In this document: positions 19,176 to 27,421 of the stretch, piece after piece
Position numbering within the stretch: position 1 is the stretch's first letter
How the letters are laid out: the number at the start of each line of letters is the position of its first letter
Assembly (NCBI GenBank): GCA_902621305.1
Contig: CACNLM010000004.1
Coordinates: 1-64,000, forward strand
DNA from: an uncultured Alphaproteobacteria bacterium
GTDB taxonomy: Bacteria; Pseudomonadota; Alphaproteobacteria; HIMB59; GCA-002718135
Reading direction: 5' to 3'
Length of the DNA stretch: 64,000 nt
The notes under the pieces: model-generated
What the model was told of the DNA's origin: nothing
The model's database searches: none
Seen by the model: only the letters and a program-made list of their open reading frames with translations
Translations under genes and position numbers: made by a program

Positions 19176-20315
19176 ATGAAATATAATAAAATTACAGATA
19201 AAAGACCAGAAGCTCTTCAAGATCATCATATGCCTAAGAGTTATGATATTTCATTAAAAGCATACGGTGGTGGAGGAACAGCTAAATCATTAAATCCAAA
19301 ACCAAAAAAACTTAAACATCAATCAATGAAGGGGTTTGAGGATAAGTATAAAAATATAATTGATTATATTGTAAGGATTACGTATCAAATATGGGAAGAA
19401 AAAAATATTGGTTATATCTATGACACCTATAGTAAAGACTGCAGAGTTTGGGATGAATTTGGTTTACAATCTGGATCTGAAAAAATAGTAGCTGATACTG
19501 TACACACAAACAACGCCTTTCCAGATATTCGATTATTTGCAGATGAAGTTATTTGGGCAGGGGATGAAAATGCAAGTTTTCATACTTCGCATAGAACAAT
19601 TATTACTGGAACAAATACAGGATTTAGCAAATTTTCTAAACCAACTGGTAAAAAAGTAAGATTATTTTGTATTGCAAATTGTGTAGCAAAAAATAATGAA
19701 ATTTATTACGAAAATGTTGTTTACGATACAGCAGGCTTAATTAAACAACTCGGATTAGATTTAAATCAAGTTGCCAAGCAACTTGTTGATGAGGGAATTG
19801 CAGGGCCCTATGCTCCTCATTTTAAAAACTCTAAGCCAACAAGAAATATTACTAAATTAAAACCAATTAGTTTTGATATTCCAGATAAAATCAAAAATGT
19901 AAGAGAGTTTGTTCATGCAGTTTATGATACAATTTGGAATAGACGAAACTTTTCTGCAATAAATAAAGCATACTCTAGTAATGTAGAATTTGAAGGTTCA
20001 ACTGGTCGTAAATTTAAAGGAGCTTTGCAATTAAGAAAATTTATAATATCACTTTTAGCTTCATTTCCTGATCTTGCACTCAGTATTGAAGATTTATACT
20101 GGATGGGAAATACAAAAGATGGTTACTTAGTATCGGTTCGTTGGGGTGCTGTAGGAACCCATAAAGGTAATGGCTCATATGGCCAACCAACTAATAGAGA
20201 AGTGTACTTGTGGGGAATCACTCAATGGGAAATTAAAAATAATAAAATTATTAAAGAGTGGACTGGTTTTAATGAGCTTGCAATTCTGATGCAAATTTTA
20301 GGAGATAAAAAATGA
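19176..20315 (+). CDS. Double SnoaL-like (NTF2-fold) protein, class B paralogue
   Basis: The 379-residue protein has two SnoaL-like domains (about 55-200 and 235-378) and a roughly 50-residue basic, glycine-containing N-terminal extension (YGGGGTAKSLNPKPKKLK) not present in its paralogue at 15939-16931. The conserved part begins MKGFEDKYKN, so the ATG at 19326 is an alternative start. Shared blocks are RITYQIWE, FPD-I-R-L-x-ADEVIWAG, and SVRWGAVGTHKGNGSYG. It overlaps the next SnoaL gene by 4 bases (ATGA). Unknown reaction. Confidence 0.7.
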   Translation: MKYNKITDKRPEALQDHHMPKSYDISLKAYGGGGTAKSLNPKPKKLKHQSMKGFEDKYKNIIDYIVRITYQIWEEKNIGYIYDTYSKDCRVWDEFGLQSGSEKIVADTVHTNNAFPDIRLFADEVIWAGDENASFHTSHRTIITGTNTGFSKFSKPTGKKVRLFCIANCVAKNNEIYYENVVYDTAGLIKQLGLDLNQVAKQLVDEGIAGPYAPHFKNSKPTRNITKLKPISFDIPDKIKNVREFVHAVYDTIWNRRNFSAINKAYSSNVEFEGSTGRKFKGALQLRKFIISLLASFPDLALSIEDLYWMGNTKDGYLVSVRWGAVGTHKGNGSYGQPTNREVYLWGITQWEIKNNKIIKEWTGFNELAILMQILGDKK

Positions 20316-20731
20316 CTTTAGATGAAAGTAAAAAATTATTAGCTGATATGTATGATGCACTTAATGCTCAAGATCTAGAAGCACAACACAAGTACTGGCA
20401 TGATGATATGGTCTGGCATGGTCCTCCAGGTTTTGGTGATATCCATGGTATAGAAAATTTTAAATATAAAGTCCTAAAACCTTTTTATGAAGCATTCCCA
20501 GATTATCATGTAAAAAATGATATTGTGGTTGCAGAAGGTGAGTGGATTAGTGCAACGGGATTTTTAACAGGCACACATAGCGGAACATATCTTGGAGTAG
20601 AGCCAACAGGCAAGTCTATCAAAATGCAATTTTCAGATTTCTGGACCATTAAAGACGGAAAGTTTTTAGATAATTACGTTATGGTAGATAATCATGGTGT
20701 TTTCGAACAGATGGGATTAAAATTTAAATAA
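20312..20731 (+). CDS. Single-domain SnoaL-like ester cyclase family protein
   Basis: The 139-residue protein is a single SnoaL-like domain with YWHDDMVWHGPPGFGDIHG near residue 30, then FPDYHVKNDIVVAEGEWISA, GVEPTGKSI and FSDFWTIKDGKF, the usual pattern of the SnoaL ester-cyclase family. Its W-H-x2-M-x-W-x-G-P motif matches the second domains of the two class A double proteins, so it may represent the ancestral single unit. Translationally coupled to the preceding gene; its end is one base from the convergent LacI gene. Confidence 0.8.
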   Translation: MTLDESKKLLADMYDALNAQDLEAQHKYWHDDMVWHGPPGFGDIHGIENFKYKVLKPFYEAFPDYHVKNDIVVAEGEWISATGFLTGTHSGTYLGVEPTGKSIKMQFSDFWTIKDGKFLDNYVMVDNHGVFEQMGLKFK

Positions 20732-20732
20732 A

Positions 20733-21731
20733 TTATTTTGTAGTTTTTCTTTTTATAAGTCTTCCCTGTACAATATGATTTATAGGTTCAAAATCTGGAT
20801 CCTTAATAAATTCATTTATTAATTGAGTTGCTAGTTTTGACATTTGTCTAATAGGCTGTCTGACAGTTGTCAGGTTATATGATTCCCAAGATGACATAGA
20901 TATATCGTCATAACCAATAATTTCTAATTGAGAAGGTGTTTTTAATGAAGTATTTTTTTTAATATAATCTAAACACCCAAATGCCATTGTGTCATCAGCG
21001 CAAAATATTGCACTTATGTTTTTATTAAATATTTTTTCAGTTGCTTGATATCCACCTTCATAAGTAAAAAAACCTTTCTCAATATTTAATTTAATTTTTT
21101 TATTATTTTTAAGATAATTTTTAAAACCTTTGCATCGCTCATCGCTAACAAAAGATCCTTTTGGCCCTTCAATGAGGCCAATATTTTTATGGTTTTTCTT
21201 TGTAAAATATTCTGCAACTATTTCTCCTCCATTACGATGATCACACGCAACGGAACTTATTGTTGGTATATTCCAACTTCTATTATAGGCAATAAACTGT
21301 ATTCTTTTTTGATTGCAGTCTTCAACAAATTTTTCAGTAGGTTTTGTGGCTGATATTATTGCAATAAGTTTTTCTTTTAAGTATGGCTGTATTAATTTTT
21401 CATCTAATTCTTCACCATCATCAGTCGTAATTAATAAAATTCTAAAGCCTCCATTCCTAAGTGCTTCATGTAACTCAATTAAAACTTCTGGATAATATCT
21501 GCTTGTAACGTAAGGTAAAATGACAGCCACTAATCCGCTATCATCATTAGATACTGAATTAGAAGATATATTAGGTGCTTTATATTTTAATTTTCTAGCT
21601 GCTTCCAAGACTCTCAACTTTGTCCTGCTAGAAATGCTTGCACCTTTAGTAAAACATCTGGAAACTGCTGATTGGGATACTCCTGCTAATTTTGCTACGT
21701 CCTGTGATGTCGCAGTCTTTTTAAAACTCAT
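20733..21731 (-). CDS. LacI-family transcriptional regulator
   Basis: The 332-residue repressor has an N-terminal LacI helix-turn-helix (SQDVAKLAGVSQSAVSRCFT, residues ~8-27) with hinge LEAARKLKYKAP, then a periplasmic-binding-protein-like effector domain (VAVILPYVTSRYYPEVL ... IFCADDTMAFGCLDYI ... EIIGYDDISMSSWESYNLTTVRQP). LacI-type dimers bind palindromes near the regulated promoters. It is divergent from the ABC importer across a palindrome repeated at two other promoters in the cluster, so it likely controls itself, the importer and the SnoaL genes. The effector is unknown, probably the imported compound or an intermediate. Confidence 0.92.
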   Translation of the reverse strand: MSFKKTATSQDVAKLAGVSQSAVSRCFTKGASISSRTKLRVLEAARKLKYKAPNISSNSVSNDDSGLVAVILPYVTSRYYPEVLIELHEALRNGGFRILLITTDDGEELDEKLIQPYLKEKLIAIISATKPTEKFVEDCNQKRIQFIAYNRSWNIPTISSVACDHRNGGEIVAEYFTKKNHKNIGLIEGPKGSFVSDERCKGFKNYLKNNKKIKLNIEKGFFTYEGGYQATEKIFNKNISAIFCADDTMAFGCLDYIKKNTSLKTPSQLEIIGYDDISMSSWESYNLTTVRQPIRQMSKLATQLINEFIKDPDFEPINHIVQGRLIKRKTTK

Positions 21732-21750
21732 GAATTATCCCCCCATTTCA

Positions 21751-21770
21751 ATATTCAAAATCTTGAATAT
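21751..21770. promoter_or_regulatory. Palindromic operator, probable LacI-type site (lacI / ABC importer)
   Basis: ATATTCAA-aatc-TTGAATAT, a perfect 8-base inverted repeat that contains the TATTCA-N6-TGAATA core. It begins 20 bases upstream of the LacI start codon and lies 90 bases before the binding-protein ATG. A site this close to the regulator's own start fits autorepression plus control of the importer. Confidence 0.7.
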
Positions 21771-21825
21771 CAATTCATATTATTGCATTATTTTTTAATA
21801 CCAATATAAAGGATTTATACTTAAA

Positions 21826-21838
21826 TGTGAATTTCACA
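21826..21838. promoter_or_regulatory. Second palindrome upstream of the binding-protein gene
   Basis: TGTGAATTTCACA, 6-base arms around one base, lies 22 bases upstream of the binding-protein ATG. It is distinct from the TATTCA-N6-TGAATA sites and could be a second regulator's operator or part of the 5' leader. A chance occurrence is possible. Confidence 0.35.
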
Positions 21839-21860
21839 CTTTATTAATAAGGGGAAATAT

Positions 21861-23096
21861 ATGAAAAAACTATTAATAGCTCTATTGTTCACATTTGTTA
21901 GCACAAGTGCATATGCCGGCGGGCATTCACCTTGTGGAGTAACAGATGGATCAATAAAGATTCTAGCAAACGAATTTACAACATACAGAATTTTCATGGA
22001 TGAAGTAAAAAGTTGTGCAGGACCTAGTGCAGATTTTTCTGTAACTCATTCTGTTGATCATAATAAATTACAAGTTGCAGCCCTATCAGCTAACCCAGCT
22101 GAATTCTCTGCTAAACTTGTAACTAATGGTTCAATTACAACTTTAATGAATGATAACTTAATTCGTCCACTTGATGATTTAGTTGCTAAATACGGAAGTG
22201 CATTACAAGACAATCAAAAAATCGTGATTGATGGAAAGATCTATGCAATAGCTTTCATGGCTAATGCTCAGCATCTTTGGTACAGAGAAAGTATTCTTAA
22301 TGATTTAGGTATCGCAGTTCCTTCAACATATGAAGAAGTAATTGCAGCTGCAGAAAAAATTAAAGCTTCTGGTAAAATGGCTAACCCATATGCTGGTGCT
22401 TTTAAATCTGGATGGAACCTAGGTCAAGAGTTCGTAAATATGTACCTTGGTCATGGAGGTGATTTCTTTAAAGCTGGAACAGCTGAAGTGAGTGTAAATA
22501 ACGCTAAAGGTGTAGCTGCTCTTAATATGCTTAAAAGATTAACAGAAGTAAGTAACCCTGATTTCTTAACTCAAGATACAAATGCAGTTAAGGAAGAATG
22601 GGAGTCTGGTAATGTAGCATTAATGCATATCTGGAATTCAGGTGCAGCTTCATTGTTAGATGATGAAGGTGATCAAGCAATTAAAGCTGATACTAGATTA
22701 GCTCCTTCTCCATCTGTAGGTGGTGGAAGTAAACCAGCAACAACTCTATGGTGGGATGGATTTGGAATTGCAACAAATACTTCTGATGAAAATGCAGAAG
22801 CATCTTTTAGAGCTCTTTTAGGTGCAGCAACTTCAACAGAAATGGCAAATGCTAATCCAAATGCAACAATTTGGTTGATTGATGGTTATTCGCCTGGAGA
22901 TACAGCAGGACCAGTTGTTGATGCTGCTAACAGAGGTGCAACACCTTATCCAAGCTTACCATACATGAGTCTATTACATGGTGCTTTGAGTACAGAACTT
23001 GTTGAATTCCTTCAAGGAAATGAGTCTGCTGAAAAAGCATTAGCGGATGTAGAAGCTGCTTATGTAGCAAAAGCTACTGAGCAAGGTTTTCTATAA
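21861..23096 (+). CDS. ABC transporter sugar-type substrate-binding protein (family 1)
   Basis: The 411-residue protein has a Sec signal peptide (MKKLLIALLFTFVSTSAYA, cleavage about residue 19) and the fold pattern of family 1 carbohydrate-binding proteins: a substrate-facing early domain (LANEFTTYRIFMDEV), the LWYRESILNDLGIAVPSTYEE hinge segment and the LWWDGFGIATNTSDENAEA block. It starts after a strong ribosome site (AAGGGG). It captures a carbohydrate or polyol-like compound in the periplasm for the permeases at 23163-25074. A strong terminator follows, so the binding protein should be made in excess. Substrate unknown; control by the adjacent LacI is likely. Confidence 0.9.
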   Translation: MKKLLIALLFTFVSTSAYAGGHSPCGVTDGSIKILANEFTTYRIFMDEVKSCAGPSADFSVTHSVDHNKLQVAALSANPAEFSAKLVTNGSITTLMNDNLIRPLDDLVAKYGSALQDNQKIVIDGKIYAIAFMANAQHLWYRESILNDLGIAVPSTYEEVIAAAEKIKASGKMANPYAGAFKSGWNLGQEFVNMYLGHGGDFFKAGTAEVSVNNAKGVAALNMLKRLTEVSNPDFLTQDTNAVKEEWESGNVALMHIWNSGAASLLDDEGDQAIKADTRLAPSPSVGGGSKPATTLWWDGFGIATNTSDENAEASFRALLGAATSTEMANANPNATIWLIDGYSPGDTAGPVVDAANRGATPYPSLPYMSLLHGALSTELVEFLQGNESAEKALADVEAAYVAKATEQGFL

Positions 23097-23116
23097 ACCG
23101 TATAATTATTTATGAT

Positions 23117-23150
23117 AAAGTGGAACATTATTATGTTCCACTTTTTTTTT
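23117..23150 (+). terminator. Intrinsic terminator between binding protein and permeases
   Basis: A perfect 12-base stem (AAAGTGGAACAT / ATGTTCCACTTT) with a TATT loop and a run of T residues. It lies between the binding-protein stop and the first permease start 13 bases later, so it probably limits read-through rather than ending the operon. Confidence 0.92.
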
Positions 23151-23162
23151 AGCAAGAAATAG

Positions 23163-24191
23163 ATGCCCCACAGAACATTTTTTTGGTTCTTCTTTCCAAG
23201 TGGATTGGCAATGCTATTATTTATTGGCCTTCCAATTATTTCTAGTTTTTTTCAATCTCTTCATATTGAACCTGAACAAATTTTAATGGAAGTAGAAAAA
23301 TGCGATCCATTTGGATGTAAAACTGAAACTAAAGTAGATATTGAGGCCACTACAAAATTACAAGAAGAACAACCTCTTGGAAGATTTAATGGTTTAGGAA
23401 CATACGGCGATAGAAATCATTTAGCTTTTGATGAAATTAAAGAGGCTTGGACTAATTCCTCATCGATAGCTGAGTTTACAGATATCTTACTAAATTTACC
23501 TTTTTACAAAGCGCTTTTATTTACACTGACATTTTGTTTTGCAGTTACTCCGCCAGTTGTAGTCTTAGGTTTCATTGTTGCTTTAAGTGTAAATACAATT
23601 ACAAAAAGCTTAAAAGGCCCAACCATTTTTGGTGTTATACTGCCTATGATTGTAACACCATTGATTGGGTCGCTCGTTTTATTTTGGATGATAGATGCTA
23701 AAGGAATATTAGGTTCATTCATTCAATTCTTATTTGATGATCCAAATCTATCTCTAAAGTCTTCAAGTCAATTGACTTGGATTACTCTGATTATTTATGG
23801 GATCTGGCACAATACACCATTTGCTTTTGTAGTCTTTTATGCTGCATTACAAACTGTTCCTCAAGATCCAATTGAAGCAGCGATCATAGATGGCGCCTCA
23901 AGATATGAAAGAGTCAGACACATTGTTATTCCACATCTTTATCCGGTAGCAACATTTATTATATTAATTTGTCTAATGGATAATTTTAGGGTTCTTGAGC
24001 CAATAATTGGGTTCGCTGCTGAAGGAGTTGCTCAATCACTTTCTTGGATGATTTATAACGACTTAAGAAGTGAAAACAAAATGTTATTTGGGTCTGCAGG
24101 AGCAACATCTATGTTAACTATTATTGGTGTAGCAATTCTATTAACACCAGTACTTATAAGAACATGGAGAGAATTTAGGACAGAAAGATAA
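23163..24191 (+). CDS. ABC sugar transporter permease (MalF/UgpA type)
   Basis: The 342-residue membrane protein has an N-terminal helix, a periplasmic loop of about 85 residues containing two cysteines (KCDPFGCKTE), then five hydrophobic segments. The EAA coupling loop is visible as TVPQDPIEAAIIDGASRYERV. It pairs with the permease one base downstream. The cognate ATPase is not encoded nearby; the MalK-like ATPase at 54282-55364 is a candidate partner. Transcription must pass the preceding terminator or start inside it. Confidence 0.9.
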   Translation: MPHRTFFWFFFPSGLAMLLFIGLPIISSFFQSLHIEPEQILMEVEKCDPFGCKTETKVDIEATTKLQEEQPLGRFNGLGTYGDRNHLAFDEIKEAWTNSSSIAEFTDILLNLPFYKALLFTLTFCFAVTPPVVVLGFIVALSVNTITKSLKGPTIFGVILPMIVTPLIGSLVLFWMIDAKGILGSFIQFLFDDPNLSLKSSSQLTWITLIIYGIWHNTPFAFVVFYAALQTVPQDPIEAAIIDGASRYERVRHIVIPHLYPVATFIILICLMDNFRVLEPIIGFAAEGVAQSLSWMIYNDLRSENKMLFGSAGATSMLTIIGVAILLTPVLIRTWREFRTER

Positions 24192-24192
24192 T

Positions 24193-25074
24193 ATGGAATC
24201 AAAAATTAACAGATACTCAAAACAACTAATTTTAATAAATAGTTTTTTTATTCTTGCTTGGTTAATTATTTCTGTGTTTCCTTTTATATGGACTTTTTGG
24301 GGATCATTTAAAGTAAAAGCCGACTTTTTCTCAAGAGCTGACTGGATGTTTGCAGTCACAGGAGTTAATACTTTGATAGAAACAGGAGATACTTCTACAG
24401 TTAAGGCATATGTAGAGTCTTGGACAGAAGGTGAATTTTGGAAAGCAACAATGAATACAATTATTATTACTGTTTCAGTTGTTACGATCTCTTTATTTTT
24501 AGGAACATTAGGTGCTTATGCCTTGTCTAGATCGACATATAAATATACTTTTTGGATTTTAATAGCTGCCTTGATTTTTAGAGCGATGCCACACATTACA
24601 TTAGTTTCTGGTTATCTGTTTCCTTTCTTCCAATTGAACGTTTGGGGCATACTTCCAACTACCATAATTGTTTTAGTTGCAATCAATCAACCCTTTACAT
24701 TATGGTTACTTTATTCCTTTTTTAAAACAGTTCCTAAAGAGTTAGATGAAAGTGCACTAATTGATGGCTGTTCGTATTTTCAAGCGTTTCGCTTTGTTAT
24801 AATGCCTGTTATGTGGCCTGGAGTTGTTACAGCAGGGTTATTCAGTATGATGTTAGCCTATAATGATTTTACAGTTACTTCACTTCTTTTAAATCAGCAG
24901 AATTATACTATGGTTCCTAAAATTAATGCTTATTTGGGCACAATTGAACATAGTGGAAATTATATGTGGGCAGTCTCAAGCGTTGTTTCAGCAACTGCGC
25001 CACTTTTTATGATAATCATGTTTTTCCAAAGACAATTAATAAGTGGTTTAACTGCTGGAGCAGTAAAAGGTTAA
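24193..25074 (+). CDS. ABC sugar transporter permease (MalG/UgpE type)
   Basis: The 293-residue membrane protein has six hydrophobic segments and the EAA loop TVPKELDESALIDGCSYFQAF. The second half of the permease heterodimer, it begins one base after the first permease. A periplasmic loop of about 50 residues follows the first helix (ADWMFAVTGVNTLIETGDTS). Normal length for the family. It is followed by the HAD-like gene rather than an ATPase. Confidence 0.9.
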   Translation: MESKINRYSKQLILINSFFILAWLIISVFPFIWTFWGSFKVKADFFSRADWMFAVTGVNTLIETGDTSTVKAYVESWTEGEFWKATMNTIIITVSVVTISLFLGTLGAYALSRSTYKYTFWILIAALIFRAMPHITLVSGYLFPFFQLNVWGILPTTIIVLVAINQPFTLWLLYSFFKTVPKELDESALIDGCSYFQAFRFVIMPVMWPGVVTAGLFSMMLAYNDFTVTSLLLNQQNYTMVPKINAYLGTIEHSGNYMWAVSSVVSATAPLFMIIMFFQRQLISGLTAGAVKG

Positions 25075-25092
25075 TAATAAATTTCTAATCTT

Positions 25093-25752
25093 ATGAAATA
25101 TAAAGCACTTATGTTTGGATCTATCGGGACACTAATTGAATCTTCTAACATTCAACGTAACTCATTTAATGAAGCTTTTAAAGAAGCTGGACTTGATTGG
25201 TATTGGGATGAGCAAGATTATAAAATTTTGTTAAAAAAATCTGGCGGGACAAAAAGGGTAGAAGATTTTGCTGAAAAAAATAATACTAATGTAAATGCTT
25301 CACAAATTAGAAATAGAAAAACAGAAATCTTTAGCTCGTTCATTATTCAGAATAAACAAAAATTAAGAAAGAGTGTTGATGAAATAATTAAGTATACAAA
25401 AGATAATAATATTAAACTTGCTTTCTCAACTTCTACAACTTTAAATAATGTCGATGCAGTATTTGAAAGTCTTTCTGGTCAAATTTCAAAAGAAGAATTT
25501 GAATTCATTGGTAATAAGTCATTTGTTAAAAATGAAAAACCACATCCAGAAATTTATAAAGTTACATTAGATAAATTAAATTTACAGCCAGAAGACTGTC
25601 TTGCAATAGAGGATACTGAAGAAAGTAGTAATTCTGCAGTAAACGCTGGAATTAAATGCATTGGGTTTCCAGGTGATTACCATTTAGAAGATAGTTTTCA
25701 AATGTGTATTAAAAAAATGAATTTATTAGATCAATCTATTTTTTCATTGTAA
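25093..25752 (+). CDS. HAD-like protein of the CbbY/beta-phosphoglucomutase group with altered motif I
   Basis: The 219-residue protein aligns with CbbY-type HAD phosphatases: cap domain after residue 15, motif II serine/threonine in AFSTSTTLNN, motif III lysine in NEKPHPEIYK and motif IV acidic pair in AIEDTEESSNS. Motif I, normally D-x-D-G-T, reads MFGSIGTLIES, so both aspartates (positions 9 and 11) are replaced by Gly and Ile. The nucleophile is missing and classical phosphoryl transfer should be impossible. It may bind a sugar phosphate as a regulator or chaperone. It follows the permease by 18 bases in the LacI-linked operon. Confidence 0.8.
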   Translation: MKYKALMFGSIGTLIESSNIQRNSFNEAFKEAGLDWYWDEQDYKILLKKSGGTKRVEDFAEKNNTNVNASQIRNRKTEIFSSFIIQNKQKLRKSVDEIIKYTKDNNIKLAFSTSTTLNNVDAVFESLSGQISKEEFEFIGNKSFVKNEKPHPEIYKVTLDKLNLQPEDCLAIEDTEESSNSAVNAGIKCIGFPGDYHLEDSFQMCIKKMNLLDQSIFSL

Positions 25753-25765
25753 ATAATCAGATCAA

Positions 25766-26533
25766 ATGTTTCTAAAAAATTTTAATGTAAAAAATAAGAC
25801 TGCTCTTGTGACAGGGTCAGGCAAAGGCATAGGTAAAGCATGTGCTATAGCATTAGCAGAAGCAGGCGCAAATGTAATAATTCTTAGTCGTACAGAGAAA
25901 GATCTTTTAATTGTTCAAAACAAAATTAAAAAACTCAAAAAGAAATGTAGTTATTATGTGTGTGATATAACTAATTTAAAAGAAATAAAAAAAATATTTT
26001 CTGCAATCAATAAATTAGACATATTAGTAAATAATGCTGGTACAAATAGGCCTGAATATTTCACCAAAATTAAAAGAAAAGATATGAGTGAAGTGGTTGA
26101 TCTTAATATTAAAGCATCATTCGATATTGCTCAATTAGCTACAAAAGTTATGCTTAAATCAAAAAATAGAAAAAAAATTGGTGGATCAATAATAAATATC
26201 TCTTCTCAGTTAGGTAAAGTAGGAGCTCCTCTTAGAAGTGTTTATAATATGACTAAATTTGGTGTTGAAGGTCTTACCAAAGGGATGGCTATTGATTTGG
26301 CTAAGCACAACATTAGAGTGAATTCCGTTTGTCCTACATTTGTGGAAACCCCAATGGTCAAAAAATTTTTTAAAGATAAAAGTTTTAAAAAATCTGTAAT
26401 TGAAAACATACCTTTAGGAAAAGTAGCAACAGAAAGTGATATTGCTAGTGCAGTAGTGTATCTTGCTTCAGATGCTGCATCAATGATGACTGGTTCATCA
26501 CTAGTAATTGATGGAGGATGGACAGCTAAATAA
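25766..26533 (+). CDS. Short-chain dehydrogenase/reductase
   Basis: The 255-residue classical SDR has the cofactor motif VTGSGKGIGKACA (T-G-x3-G-x-G), NNAGTNRP, catalytic Ser in INISSQLG and the YxxxK pair in YNMTKFGVEGL, plus the C-terminal GSSLVIDGGWTAK. It probably oxidises or reduces a sugar, polyol or keto acid with NAD(P). It ends the rightward importer operon (13-base gap from the HAD-like gene), so it may act on the imported substrate. Gluconate 5-dehydrogenase-like activity is one possibility. Family certain, substrate unknown. Confidence 0.88.
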   Translation: MFLKNFNVKNKTALVTGSGKGIGKACAIALAEAGANVIILSRTEKDLLIVQNKIKKLKKKCSYYVCDITNLKEIKKIFSAINKLDILVNNAGTNRPEYFTKIKRKDMSEVVDLNIKASFDIAQLATKVMLKSKNRKKIGGSIINISSQLGKVGAPLRSVYNMTKFGVEGLTKGMAIDLAKHNIRVNSVCPTFVETPMVKKFFKDKSFKKSVIENIPLGKVATESDIASAVVYLASDAASMMTGSSLVIDGGWTAK

Positions 26534-26540
26534 TCAAAAT

Positions 26541-27398
26541 TTAATTTTCTTTATTTATAAAATAAGTTGCTACGATTACGATTACACCACCAATAAAAGT
26601 AATTAAAGTTGGTATTTCATAAAAAATCATAAATGTTAACAAAACACCAAATACAGGAAATAAAGCGTAAAATGGAAATACTCTATTAACAGGATACATC
26701 CTATACAAATAAAACATCGACATGTGTGCAGCAATTGAAACAAAGATACCTGAATGCAATATTAATAACCATGACTGAAAACTAATATTTTTTATTTCGT
26801 TTATTGTTTGTCCTTCAAAAATTGATGATGAAATAATTAGTAATACAAATCCAACTAGTCCCATTACCGCATTTGTGAGTGTGACTTCTAAATCTTTAAG
26901 GTACCTGGAAAATACTTGTGCACTAGCATAAAAGAATGCCATTAACGTAATTAAGAATAATGCAAAAATTTCATTTCTTATTAATGGATCAAAGCCCAAT
27001 AAAATGATGCCAAAAAAAGAAATAAATATTAGTACCCATTTTTTAATACTTACTTTCTCTTTTAAAAAAAATGAGCTTAATAATATTGCAAATGGTACAG
27101 CCAGTTGAGAACCAATTATTATTGGAGAAACTATGTTTGCTTCATTTAATGATAATGTCATAAAGACATTTGCTAAAAAACCCATAGAGATTGAAAAAAA
27201 GAGAAGTGGTAGCCAGTATTTTTTTTCAGGAATTCTAAATCTCCAAAAAGGTGAAAGGCATATAAAAACCACTAACATTCTTAAACTTCCCATTAATAAC
27301 GGGGGTACATTTTCATTAAAAATAACTTTCTGAACTGGATAGGCACTTCCAAATAAAAAAGTGATTATTAAAATTAAAAAATAATGTCTTAAAAGCAT
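26541..27398 (-). CDS. EamA/DMT-superfamily transporter
   Basis: The 285-residue protein has ten predicted hydrophobic segments arranged as two five-helix EamA repeats, with VFSRYLKDLEV at the junction and the first-helix motif FGSAYPVQKVIF. DMT transporters move metabolites, often outward. It is convergent with the SDR (7-base gap) and 23 bases downstream of pta on the same strand, so it may travel with pta. In a sulfonate context, export of sulfite, sulfoacetate or amino compounds could be imagined, but nothing in the sequence fixes the substrate. Confidence 0.85.
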   Translation of the reverse strand: MLLRHYFLILIITFLFGSAYPVQKVIFNENVPPLLMGSLRMLVVFICLSPFWRFRIPEKKYWLPLLFFSISMGFLANVFMTLSLNEANIVSPIIIGSQLAVPFAILLSSFFLKEKVSIKKWVLIFISFFGIILLGFDPLIRNEIFALFLITLMAFFYASAQVFSRYLKDLEVTLTNAVMGLVGFVLLIISSSIFEGQTINEIKNISFQSWLLILHSGIFVSIAAHMSMFYLYRMYPVNRVFPFYALFPVFGVLLTFMIFYEIPTLITFIGGVIVIVATYFINKEN

Positions 27399-27421
27399 TC
27401 GACTTAAAATTTATTTGTTAA

